DNA from: Dermanyssus gallinae | Taxonomy: Eukaryota; Arthropoda; Arachnida; Mesostigmata; Dermanyssidae | Assembly (NCBI GenBank): GCA_003439945.1 | Contig: QVRM01006023.1 | Span: forward strand, 248,001 to 312,000 | DNA length: 64,000 bases | Reading direction: 5' to 3' | Part shown: positions 1 through 9,843 of the stretch, in pieces | Layout: each line of letters starts with the position of its first letter | Numbering within the stretch: position 1 is the stretch's first letter | Notes under the pieces: generated by a model | Databases searched by the model: none | What the model saw: the letters and a program-made list of their open reading frames with translations, nothing else | What the model was told of the DNA's origin: nothing | Position numbers and translations under genes: made by a program

Positions 1-2100
1 TGGCGGCCGAGTCGCCAATAGTTGGCTGGATTGCGGCCCTTAGCGGCTCGTGAAGACTAAGAGACAGGCGCATGGAAGACGAGCGCGAACGAAAGCGGGG
101 CGGCTTCTTGCGAGAGGCTCTCGGTGCGAACAAGCAATGGGAATACAGGAAACAAAGACAAGAACTCGCTTTACTAACAATGCTTGTAGTTCTTCTCATT
201 CCGCCGCCGGTGTTGTCGTCGTGTTTCCTTCTATTTCTCTTCGACAAACGAGCGGTGCCCGTCGCAATCTTGCCTCGGGTAACTCGCTAGCTACCTAGCT
301 GCGTGCCTAGTGGAGCCGACGCTTTGTCTCGTTCGTCCATCGGCCTACCATCAAGTGCCTCTGTCTGTGTCTCCGACGATCGGTCCTTTCATTTGCCTAC
401 TGGATCTTGCTAAGTGTCTACCTTTTATACCTCTATGCCTCTATATTTCTGCATCTGTCCTCTAGCATAAGTTGGCCGGACAAGCTCTGCATCCTCCCCC
501 CTCCTCCTCCTGCAGCCGTGTAGCCGCCCTCACAAGTATTCAGTAGCGGCGGTCAATGCTTTAGGAGGCGTTGCAGACCGACACAGTTGGATCAGCGCGT
601 TCGCTGCCGCTTCGCTTGTCGTTTCGGTGCGTCACGGCCGCCAACGTCGCTGGTGTCTATCGTCAGCAATTATGCCAGGGAGCGAGCATGCGAAGGATAG
701 GCATAAGGAGGTTGAGGTAGGGGTGATAGCGCTAGAGGAGGAACAGCACAGATAGCAAGGTCGGCGAATAAGTCGTCGTTGTCGTCGTCGTCGCTGCCAA
801 CGGGTTGGCCCTGTAGCTAGCTCTTAGCTAGTCACTAGGACGACAGGCGTGCAGCCGGTTTACTCAGCTTACCCACTCGTAAAGACAAGGATGATATTCT
901 TTCCTGGTTCGTTTGCCTTCGTTCCTCGCTCCCGTTCCCCTCCCTTCGCGACTTGCACGGCCGGCTGCTGGCCCGCCATCCTTGCCACCGCGTACCGTGC
1001 GCGTCTTTCTCATCCTTTGCACTGTCCTTATTTTGTTGTCCGTCCGCCTTGTCCTTTTCTCCTTCATCCTTATTTCGCCAACACTCACAGCCTGGCTAGT
1101 AGTCCTGACTGATCCTGCCCACGCTCACATCCTTTCGTTCTTCCTGGCTCCCACGCTGACTCTCGGTGCTGCCTACTCTACTGGGGGTACTGGCTTGCTT
1201 CAGCCATACCCAGCTGCGGAGAGCTTCTTCCGTTCTATCTTACTCTGCGCCCTTCTTTCGTTCTGGCACCCGCCCGTCTCCTCTTGCTTCTCAAGGGACC
1301 AGGGCGGGGGCCTAGAAGGGGTTTCAGGAAGCGAAGGAAGGCCGGCCGGCCGGCCTTGGTCGTTACTATGCCGTTCGCTGCGCATACAACGAAGAAGATG
1401 GTTAGCACACGTGTGTATGGGTGGATGGGTGGTAAATGTGTGCCGTGTGCAGTAGACATGTGGGTGCGCCGTGGGGGGGTAGCGAGAGAGGCGAAACCGA
1501 GTGTGTCTCCCATTCTCAGGCGGCAGCCTGAGAGTGGGGGATAGAGAGAGAAAAGACTCGGCTGGGGGCAGGAAGTGCTAAATAAGCCCCAACCATAAAC
1601 TAGCTGCAAGTTGTAAACGAATCGACCCTATTCAAACTTGCTTGCTGCTCGACCCTTAGCCATCCCGAAACTCTCTGCATTGACCTCTCCTCTACAACGT
1701 ATGCGGCAGTGCCGTCGCAACGCCAGCGATGTCAGCTGGATCGGCGCCCGCTTTATAGCCACCGGCGATGCAGGGGGGAGCGACGAACCCCAGCGTTGCA
1801 GTGTGGGGTATTCGCGTAGCTAGGCACAGAGTCGCACGGTAAAGCAATCTGATACAACAACGCAATCTCCGTCCTTCGGCCCCACTCGCACATGCTCACT
1901 TACTCAATTGCCTCTCAGTCTTCTGTTCGGCTGTTCGGCTCCTGACAGGACTTCATTTGCCGAAAGCGAAAAGCATTAAGTGGCATAAAGAAGAACAGAA
2001 AAATTTACCAGCAATCTCAAAACAGCTCCCCAAAGCAAAGTCGCCTTCGTCGACACTAGAGCGTTCGGAACAATACTGTACGTTCTCTATTCGTGCTTAG
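1..2100. other. GC-richer non-coding stretch
   Basis: No reading frame here shows a recognisable domain. The sequence is moderately GC-rich with local pyrimidine-rich and GTC/GTT-type simple sequence (about 775-800). Overlapping open frames on both strands around 900-1600 reflect composition, not coding. It could be intron, UTR or intergenic DNA of a host gene; nothing seen decides this. Confidence 0.5.
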
Positions 2101-3537
2101 ACAGAAGGTCGGTCAGCCGTATATGCACTCTTACCTAAGTACGACGTGTTACAACTAGTTCTGGCATAGTATAGGCCAAAAGCGGTAAAGCAATAACAAA
2201 TACACCGCATTATAGGCAACCAAAATGTTAAGCGGGAATAACGCAACGTGAATTGAGAAAAAACAAAAACAACTAAAATGATTACATGATGATGTATATT
2301 GTTCTTTAAAGTATCGCTATTCATATCGGTGTCGCGCAAGTCAGTGCAGTGGTTTCTGTTTTGTTCGCGCCAGCACAAAAGTCGGGCTAGAGCTATTTGT
2401 ATGTATTTTTAAAAATACTTGTTTGCGTACAAAGTAATTTACTTAGTGAAAGATGACTCACTCTGGCGCATATGGGACATTCCAAACTGTTTTGTTCTAA
2501 GATTCAATCGGATTTACCCTATTTTTGCGCCTCTTTTGCGAAACATTGTCTGGCACATAAACACTACTGACCTGTTCAAGCACAGAAAATAAATTTACAC
2601 GACCGGCACCAAACCAGCTACAGAGCACACTACAAGTCACTCAGCCCAGTGTTCCACACTATCTATCCAGACCACGCCGCCACCGTTACTCTTCTGCAAC
2701 TGGCCGAAAAGACGGAACACTCGATATAGAGCGCGCAAGAACTCAGAAATGTGTGATATCAAATACTCTCTCCTGTTTCGTCGGCGAACCTATACAATAT
2801 AGAAAGTCACAAGATACAATGTGAACTCACGCGGTTTCGCATTAAGCTTTGATGAAGGACTTTGATGTTGCAAGGAGAATCTCGCAGACAGCTAACGATA
2901 ACTGCACGCTGGCAGCACGCACTGGGCTTCCGCCCACGAGCTTCGTCTTGGTGCTCGCTTTCTGCATGAGGGTGCCTTGTGAGAAATGTGCAAGTCCGAT
3001 GGGAGGGCGGACCGAGTATGATAAGCATGATCTAAAGAAAGCGAGCAGCGGCATCATCAAGGCAATTCTGCTGTAATGAGCCTTGACCCTTTCATTCCCC
3101 CTAACCCTTTCATACCTCTAACCCCTTCATATACCCCTATTGGTGACCTGCCCATTCCATCGGCTGGTTGGGCGCAACTCAACGTGGCTGTTGGCGACGG
3201 CTGACTAGCCGACCTGTTCTGTTGTAGACGACTAATGCGCGTCCTTTGTTTCCAAGATGTCGATATACGAGAAGAGCTTCTTGAGTTCGGACGCACATCC
3301 TGCCAGAGAAACAAAACCTGCTCCTCGATGCAACCTCTTGAGACGGCAGGCTCACTTCGCCTCACGTCTTCTCTATGAGAATTAGTACGCGTAGATACAG
3401 TAAACATGCATAAGCACACATGCATACGAGTGAGCCTACATGTGCGTACTTCAACGGTCCGATTCGACCTCCGTTTCTGCGTTCAGTTCGTTTTGTCATT
3501 CTTGTGCGTCTTCTTTTGCTAGCACTAATTTCGTGTT
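2101..3537. other. Unassigned AT-balanced DNA
   Basis: I see no gene or element. Base composition changes from the GC-richer block before about 2100 to near-even here. The only local structure is a short degenerate tandem repeat at 3086-3139, listed separately. Confidence 0.4.
3086..3139 (+). repeat. Short degenerate minisatellite, ~17-bp unit
   Basis: Three imperfect copies of a C/T-rich unit built on ACCCTTTCAT followed by ACCTCTA-type sequence. It superficially resembles a telomeric C-strand but the unit is too long and too variable. Confidence 0.5.
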
Positions 3538-3672
<135 letters not shown>

Positions 3673-4327
3673 CGCATGGTGGCCGCCCTAAGAATAGGCG
3701 CTCCCATATGTGAGCCATACGAGTGCAGGGCATGTGGAAAAACAGTGGATAAGGACGGACTGCACCCTTTAAGCTGCTCTAAGAGCCCTGGCAGAACTCT
3801 CAGACACGGGGAAATCAACGCAGTTTTAAAGAAGGCTCTTCGTAGAGCCGGCATACCAAGCACCCTAGAGCCCAGGTTGGGCTTCGAAGACGACAAAAGA
3901 CCCGACGGCGTCACCATTCCGCTATGGTCTAAGGGCAAATGTCTAGTATGGGATGCCACGGTATCATGTACAGTGGCTCCGTCATACTTGATGCATAGCG
4001 CTACCCGGTCAGGGTGGGTTGCCGAACATGCAGAGATCGCAAAAAAGCGCAAATACTCTGACCTGGAGAAAAGATACCACTTCGTACCCGTCGCCATGGA
4101 AACGATGGGCCCAATCAGCAAAAACACAAGTATCTTCCTCAAAGACCTAGGTATCAAAATAAGTGCTAACACGGGTGACCAGCGCGAGGGTGAGTTTCTA
4201 TGTCAGCAACTCTCGCTCGCAGTGTGTAGGGGAAACGCCGACGCTGTCATCGGCTCCATGGATTGAAAAGCGGGGGTGAGCCTAGGCGGTTACACGTTTA
4301 GGTCCCACAATTGTAGGGAAACACCGA
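3673..4327 (+). mobile_element. 5'-truncated Dong/R4-like non-LTR retrotransposon, 3' end
   Basis: The segment holds the last ~196 codons of a retrotransposon open reading frame, a ~60-bp 3' UTR (4267-4327) and then a TAA tail. Only the zinc-finger and endonuclease end of the polyprotein remains; the reverse transcriptase is gone. Dong of silkworm, in the R4 clade, is known to sit inside TAA repeats and to use a restriction-like endonuclease. Both the domain and the insertion context match that picture. Clade assignment is inference, and another restriction-like-endonuclease LINE is the alternative. Confidence 0.65.
3676..4266 (+). CDS. Retrotransposon C-terminal zinc finger plus restriction-like endonuclease domain (partial)
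   Basis: This is a 196-residue open frame, open at its 5' side because the element is truncated; the methionine at 3676 is probably internal. Seen: a Cys-Cys-His-Cys finger (C17, C20, H30, C34), then an R-H-x3-N stretch (residues 43-48). After these comes R-P-D-G at 75-78, with a second acidic residue D93 inside LVWDATV. This order of CCHC finger followed by a PD...D nuclease core is that of the C-terminal endonuclease of R2/R4/Dong-type LINEs, which nicks target DNA to prime reverse transcription. The frame has no internal stop and ends in TGA at 4266, so the fragment is fairly young or conserved. It cannot work alone, since the polymerase is missing. Confidence 0.65.
   Translation: MVAALRIGAPICEPYECRACGKTVDKDGLHPLSCSKSPGRTLRHGEINAVLKKALRRAGIPSTLEPRLGFEDDKRPDGVTIPLWSKGKCLVWDATVSCTVAPSYLMHSATRSGWVAEHAEIAKKRKYSDLEKRYHFVPVAMETMGPISKNTSIFLKDLGIKISANTGDQREGEFLCQQLSLAVCRGNADAVIGSMD

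Positions 4328-4377
<50 letters not shown>
4328..4377 (+). repeat. (TAA)n tail or 3' flank of the Dong-like fragment
   Basis: About 16 TAA/AAT units directly follow the element's short 3' UTR. It may be the element's own 3' tail, the far side of the TAA target, or both. Confidence 0.9.
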
Positions 4378-4378
<1 letters not shown>

Positions 4379-5194
4379 CGTACAGGAAGTGATCAGGGGC
4401 AACTATCTCGACAAACGTACACACACTATGTGCAAGACATTTTTATTAATATATAATATAAAATAATATTGTATGTTAACTGTATATTACAGACAATATA
4501 AATATAATAATTAACCATTATCGACGGCTAGATCTGACAAATATTTCTGATACGGAGTGTGGCACGGATGAACGCAAATCCTGTATTAACAAGTTACTCT
4601 GACAAGCTTGACAGCAAGGGCTGTAGCATAGGCCACAACACACTTGTGGTGCGATATTAATCATAAAAAAACAAATTATGATCTTATTAATTATCGTAAT
4701 AATGAAAGTTAACCTACTATCAGCGCTAGTTTTAATCGTGCCACCAAGTCATAATAGCATACGCAACAGCTGCAGCAACAAACAAGAACAACAACAACAA
4801 CAACAACATTAATAATAAGAAGAACAACAACAAAAATTGTCATCTCCGCCATATCGACACACACAACAGCAGCACTCGCAGCAACACTAGGAACAACAAT
4901 AGCAACAACAAGAACCGAAACGACAATACGGCGGTCACCAGCGTTATAAGTTCTACTGCGGCTATTCCAGGGGTGTCTCATTTTAACAAGCCTACACAGC
5001 AATATTTTGGCTAAAGATAAAAGCAAGATAAAATGCTAAAGGCTGCAAACAGGCGATATACGCGCCTAAAATGCAGGTGTACCTCCATTCAAGCGTACTG
5101 GGCTATATGTAAGTGTGCCCCACCACTTCCTACGAGTCGAGTCGAATGGTGAATGGTCTATACTGCTCGGATACAAGTGTTCACTCTAAAACTT
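4378..5194. other. AT-rich DNA with a CAA-rich patch
   Basis: No gene seen. Between about 4769 and 4930 the plus strand is rich in imperfect CAA/ACA units. Open frames on the minus strand there are valine-rich artefacts of that composition. Confidence 0.45.
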
Positions 5195-5320
<126 letters not shown>

Positions 5321-5586
5321 CAGTCACTGAAAAAAATATAGGGCCACCCATGTTTGCCACATTTCACGCATTTATTATAACCGTTTGTGTAAAGATCATA
5401 ATGATACATGCTCACAGCGTAACAGCGGATACTTTTATCGACATTTGGAGTATCGGGTTACCTTAAAACACGAGATTTCGACATTTGGCACAGCTACGCT
5501 TCGAAAAAATTATAAAGTCACCACCAAGATGCATGTCTTAGCGAGTAAATTGAGTGGAATAACAACGTTTGGGCTCATTTGACGGC
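5321..5586 (+). repeat. Left terminal inverted repeat of Tc3-like copy 1
   Basis: It matches the reverse complement of 6647-6914 almost base for base, through the shared block ending near GTTTGGGCTCATTT. The repeat is about 266 bp long. Confidence 0.9.
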
Positions 5587-5601
5587 ACCTAACAACTATA
5601 C

Positions 5602-6594
5602 TTAATATTTAGTGAACTTCCCATTACGTCGGATAACTTCAAAAATGCGGTTTGGTATAGTGTTGAACAAATTTTGGATGACGTCCTGCGAGAGCTCGTC
5701 CCAAGCCTTCACAATTGCTTTTTTTAGTTCTACCTGGTTCGAAAATTGTTTTTCGTCGGTGTAAACCTTTCGGGCGAGCCAGCCCCATACATTCTCGATA
5801 ATATTAAGATCAGGTGAGACTGCAGGCCAGCGTAGGACCTCAATGTGGCGTTGTTCGAACCAGCTTTTGATCAGCCTGGCAGTGTGAATCGGGGCGTTAT
5901 CATGTTGAAAAACAAAGTCGGGTCCTCCCATCAGCTCAAAATGTGCAGATTGCTCTTCTAGTAGATCCCTATAGCGCGTCGAATTAACACAACCGTCTAA
6001 AAACACAATTGGCGACCTTGTATAATACCCGACAGCGGCCCAGATCATCACCAAACCGCCACCTGAGTGCCGTTTTGACAAAAATCGTTCTTCCTTGCAC
6101 ACATCGTGGAAATAATAGTTAAATCCATCCGGTCCATCACAATTGAACTTTTTTTCATTCGAAAAGAGCACTCGGTGCCATTCAGTGGTCCATGACATCG
6201 TAACCTGGGCAAAGTCGAGACGAGCTTTCTGATGCTCAGCGGTCAATCGTGGTTTTCTCTTAAGTTTTTTTCTCGTGAGCCAAAGTGTCTTCCTGAGGAG
6301 GTTTTGCAGATTTCGCACGTTCGTTTGCACACCGGCCGCCGCCGCAATTGCTTTTGCCGAGAGCGCAGAGTTCGAGGCTATCTTCAAAATTGCGCGCTTG
6401 TTTCGTTCCGAAATGGCATTTGGACGCCCCGGACTCTTTTTTACGCCGTATTTTTCACCCAAGTTCACGAAGTTGTTCACTACTTGGCGAGAACGCCCCA
6501 ATCGACGGGAAATTTCCCGGTTAGAGAGGCCGACATCCTTATAAGCCTTGATTTGGGTATTTTCGTCACTCGTGAGACGCCGACCCAAACCCAT
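5602..6594 (-). CDS. Tc3-like transposase, first catalytic Asp replaced by Asn
   Basis: An uninterrupted 330-residue frame, about the length of Tc1/Tc3 transposases. Residues ~1-105 form the bipartite helix-turn-helix DNA-binding region (LTSDENTQI, then SNREISRRLGRS, with a GRP linker near 56-58). The DDE catalytic domain follows: FSNEKKF at 144-150, HDNAPIHTA at 231-239 with D232, and NIIENVW at 264-270 with E267. D232 and E267 are 35 residues apart, the D34E spacing of the family. The first catalytic residue, Asp in known relatives, is Asn146 (AAT at 6157-6159), which should abolish cleavage by the usual two-metal mechanism. The start at 6594 gives MGLGRRL, just inside the right inverted repeat. 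The frame stops at 5602, close to the left repeat. Everything else is intact. Confidence 0.92.
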   Translation of the reverse strand: MGLGRRLTSDENTQIKAYKDVGLSNREISRRLGRSRQVVNNFVNLGEKYGVKKSPGRPNAISERNKRAILKIASNSALSAKAIAAAAGVQTNVRNLQNLLRKTLWLTRKKLKRKPRLTAEHQKARLDFAQVTMSWTTEWHRVLFSNEKKFNCDGPDGFNYYFHDVCKEERFLSKRHSGGGLVMIWAAVGYYTRSPIVFLDGCVNSTRYRDLLEEQSAHFELMGGPDFVFQHDNAPIHTARLIKSWFEQRHIEVLRWPAVSPDLNIIENVWGWLARKVYTDEKQFSNQVELKKAIVKAWDELSQDVIQNLFNTIPNRIFEVIRRNGKFTKY

Positions 6595-6646
6595 CGTTTC
6601 AGCACAGAAAAATTTCTGGTAGGAGATCTGCTTTCAATTCCGTCGA

Positions 6647-6914
6647 GCCGTGAAATGAGCCCAAACGTTGTTATTCCACTCAATTCACTCGCTAACACAT
6701 GCATCTTGGTGGCGACTTTATAATTTTTTCGCAGCGTAGCTGTGCCAAATGTCGAAATCTCGTGTTTTAAGGTAACCCGATACTCCAAATGTCGATAAAA
6801 GTATCCTGCTGTTACTCTGTGAGCATGTATCATTATGATTGTTACACAATCGGTTATAATAAATGCGTGAAATGGTGGCAAACATGGTTGGCTCTATATT
6901 TTTTTCAGTGACTG
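6647..6914 (-). repeat. Right terminal inverted repeat of Tc3-like copy 1
   Basis: About 268 bp, reverse-complementary to 5321-5586. The transposase start lies 53 bp inside its inner edge, so the promoter, if any, would lie in this repeat. Confidence 0.9.
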
Positions 6915-6921
6915 TATATAT

Positions 6922-6981
<60 letters not shown>

Positions 6982-7170
6982 CTATATATTATGATATACG
7001 ATATCTATATATAATATAATGTATTACAGATAATATATTATATCTATATATATATCTCTATATATATCTATATAATACTATATCTCTATCTATCTCTATA
7101 TATCTATACATCTATCTATTCTCTCTCTCTCTCATTTATCATATCTATCTCTCTATCTCATCTCTATATA
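6915..7170. repeat. Degenerate TA/TCTA tract between two transposons
   Basis: About 256 bp of TA with ATCT, TCTC and ATTATA interruptions, lying exactly between the Tc3-like element and the palindromic element. The number of interruptions suggests an older or less stable array than the one at 5195. Confidence 0.9.
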
Positions 7171-8314
7171 CAGGGTCATTCATATCGTTGTGCACGAATT
7201 TCAAGGTTTGAATAGAACTCGGCCAGAAAATAAGTTCCCTATGGAGGAAGACGTGGAAACGTCTTGTTTAGGAGAGAGAGTGAAGTTTATAAAAGTAGTT
7301 TTTCTGCCTTTTTTTTCCTACATAGTTGTGCGAAATCTCTGTTTGCGGGAGAACCAGTCAACGCATGAAGGAACCGATTACACCGGCGTGTTCGGAGGAA
7401 AATTTCTGCACAACGGAAGATACTTCACTAGCTTGCGTAGCAAAAAGCTAATACCCAGATTAGGGAAAGTCATGAAAAGTCGATATTTTACGTTAACGCC
7501 TTTTCATGAAAAATCGTCAAATTTTTCCATTGCGACCAAAAATGTACGTCCGAAAGACCACTCTCACGCAATAGCAAATTTAATGCCCATCATTTTTGTA
7601 TCAAGGTGATGGTGCTGCGTTACGTAGTTGTCAAGTCACTAAGCTTTTTCGACAGTCATAGTTGTTATGTTTTACGTGCAAGTTTTCACGTTCAGAACCG
7701 TAAAAATTTGCCAAGACGTTTCCGCCCCCTCCTTCCAGGAAAATGTATTCTCTTGTTGAGTTCTACCAAACCTCAAAATATGTACCTAACTTTCTCATAC
7801 GCCCTATGGAAATATGCATGCCTTCGCTTTCGATATGGCCATCGAAAAAGCTTAGTGACTTGACAACTACGTAACGCAGCACCATCACCTTGATACGAAA
7901 ATGATGGGCATTAAATTTCCTATTGCGTGAGAGTGGTCTTTCGGACGTACATTTTTGGTCGCAATGGAAAAAAATTACGATTTTTCATGAAAAGGCGTTA
8001 ACGTAAAATATCGACTTTTCATGACTTTCCCTAATTGGGTATTAGCTTTTTGCTACGCAAGCTAGTGAAGTTGTGCAGAATTTTCCTCCGAACTCGCCGG
8101 TGTAATCGGTTCCTTCATGCGTTGACTGGTTCTCCCGCAAACAGAGATTTCGCACAACTATGTAGGAAAAAAAAGGCAGAAAAACTACTTTTATAGACTT
8201 CACTCTCTCTCCTAAACAAGACGTTTCCACGTCTTCCCTCCATAGGGAAAACTTATTTTCTTGCCGAGTTCTATCAAACCTCGAAATGCGTGCACAACGA
8301 TATGAATGACCCTG
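7171..8314. mobile_element. Giant palindromic (foldback) TA-flanked element, 1144 bp
   Basis: The two ends are CAGGGTCATTCATATCGTTG at 7171 and its reverse complement ending at 8314. Almost the whole element is one inverted repeat: left arm 7171-7652 (482 bp), unique loop 7653-7841 (189 bp), right arm 7842-8314 (473 bp). The 9-bp length difference is one indel in the left arm (CGGAAGATA, within 7410-7425). Only scattered mismatches were seen otherwise. TA lies on both outer sides, as expected for a Tc1/mariner-mobilised insertion. No frame in it resembles a transposase, so it is non-autonomous and depends on an enzyme coded elsewhere. A transcript of either strand would fold into a hairpin of about 475 bp. 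Confidence 0.88.
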
Positions 8315-8356
<42 letters not shown>

Positions 8357-8365
8357 CATACATAT
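8315..8365. repeat. (TA)n microsatellite right of the palindrome
   Basis: TA array with ACATACATA-type interruptions, starting at the right tip of the palindromic element. Confidence 0.9.
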
Positions 8366-8778
8366 AAACACAACTAATTTTAAAACAGCGCTATTACATC
8401 GACCATTTTGGACGGCAGCGGCTTGCGCTGTCTTTAAACACACTAAAAGTGCCGCCAAAGTATGTAGCCGTGCCATTAGGCCTCCACAACGATATGGCGT
8501 CGTTCAATGTGTTCAATACCTAATGGACGCTAATTTATAATGCGCAAAGCCGCAATGAAGACGAAACTATTCGAGGTAGGAGAAAAAAAACATGAACACG
8601 ACTAATGTACGAAGTCCATTTCACTGACACAGGCAATTCAACCAGAGACTAACGGTGGGGTACAGCTACATTGTAAGGACGCAGAGAGACTGCTCGCCCG
8701 TTTTCATACCGCCATCTTGAGAGGTCTATCAAAATGTCGATCTGTTGATCGGCACACCCAATGGCGAAGCTGGCGGGG

Positions 8779-8815
<37 letters not shown>

Positions 8816-8939
8816 CTAAATATATATATGGTCCACTAACAGAGCATCTTCATAATGCACAACAACTATATAATGCATGTTAGGTACGTGAATAAATATA
8901 CCCTCCAATCTGAGTGGGTGTCTCCCTATACATAGCACA
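8366..8939. other. Unassigned DNA
   Basis: No gene or element recognised. It includes a (TA)n tract at about 8779-8830. The 3' UTR of the older LINE to the right may extend into 8840-8939. Confidence 0.4.
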
Positions 8940-9719
8940 ACAATCTTAAATTAGGGTATGCCAAATTACAGGCCTAATTAAGATTGTGAAATTTAAAACC
9001 ATTGTTTTACTTTGCGAGCAAAAAGGTGCTTTGTTGTGAGGCTTCCAATGTTTTTGGAATGCAGGCCCAGGCTTCAGGGAAGCGATATGCAAGTGTGTGT
9101 TGACTAGACTTCCAGGATACTGAAATACTAGGAAAGGTAGAGGCAAGGCAGCTACAATGCCTCGCAAAATTATATATGCTGGCGTAGAAAGCCGCAACAT
9201 GTATATTTTCTACCAGAAGTAAGCTAAATCCACTAAACAAGTCACATGTAAAATTTTCCCCTCCTAGAAGAATGGCTCTAAATGTATCATTCTGCATTTG
9301 TCTTCAAGGAATTCAGTCGTAGTCAACATCTCCAAGAAACATACCATAGCATAGCACAAGTAAGAACACTGCTTTGTACACCAAGAGTAAGCCTTCTGTA
9401 GAAACACAGTCAATTTCATTCTATACAACGTAGATATTACAGCATAGCACTTCGGTGCAGTATTATCCGAATGGGGATGCCACCTTTTGCTTTCCTGGGG
9501 AATGAGTGCCAAGCACTTAGAGGTCTGCGATAGCTTAATGTTCCGTGTCTTGAGTAACATGTTGTCGGGTAGGGCGTTGAATAAAAAGCAACGAAACTGG
9601 TTTTATTGGCGTTGAAAGTTAAACTCAAACTTTTAAAAATGCTAATTATGTTATCAACATTTGGGTCAACATTTAGCGACTGGTGCCAGTCCGCATTAAG
9701 AGCTCGATGATTCTCTCGA
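8940..9719 (-). mobile_element. Older Jockey/CR1-like LINE relic, 3' half (split by R1 insertion)
   Basis: On the minus strand, reading away from the R1 insertion, the peptide runs DTTLLFRENHR at the junction. It continues as SLTFNANKTSFVAFYS near 9610-9570, the usual hydrophobic-Leu-Asn-x-x-Lys-Thr block after the YADD box of LINE reverse transcriptases. Further on, after frame changes, about 9090-9000 reads FPEAWACIPKTLEAS, like the C-terminal end of Jockey/CR1 ORF2. Frames change several times, so this is a dead relic. Its 5' half is at 15459-15640, on the far side of the inserted R1. Confidence 0.6.
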
Positions 9720-9731
9720 AACAGTAGTGTT
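9720..9731. repeat. Target-site duplication of the R1-clade LINE, left copy
   Basis: The 12-bp sequence AACAGTAGTGTT occurs here and again at 15447-15458, exactly bracketing the LINE. The last T merges with the T-run that is the element's poly(A) tail on the other strand. Confidence 0.88.
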
Positions 9732-9843
9732 TTTTTTGTTTTTTTTTTATAGAGGACTAACTGGGAAATGCGGTTGCACACGCGGGCACCGCGGCAGGGG
9801 AGCTCCCTGCAGATGCGGGCCGGTAGTGTGGGGCTCCAACCCA

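Larger units (their letters stand above)
5321..6914 (-). mobile_element. Tc3-like DNA transposon, copy 1 (complete, 1594 bp)
   Basis: The element begins CAGTCACTG at 5321 and ends with the inverse, CAGTGACTG, at 6914. Its terminal inverted repeats are very long: 5321-5586 and 6647-6914. The right tip is followed by TA, the expected target of the Tc1/mariner superfamily. The left tip is preceded by AA next to TA repeats, so the left TA seems to have mutated. One transposase frame lies inside on the minus strand. Tc3 of nematodes also has unusually long repeats, which agrees with the protein-level resemblance. The close match between the arms argues for a fairly recent insertion. Confidence 0.93.

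Noticed and set aside
3086..3139. Interstitial telomere repeat
   Set aside because: The unit is ~17 bp and variable, unlike TTAGG-type arthropod telomere repeats.
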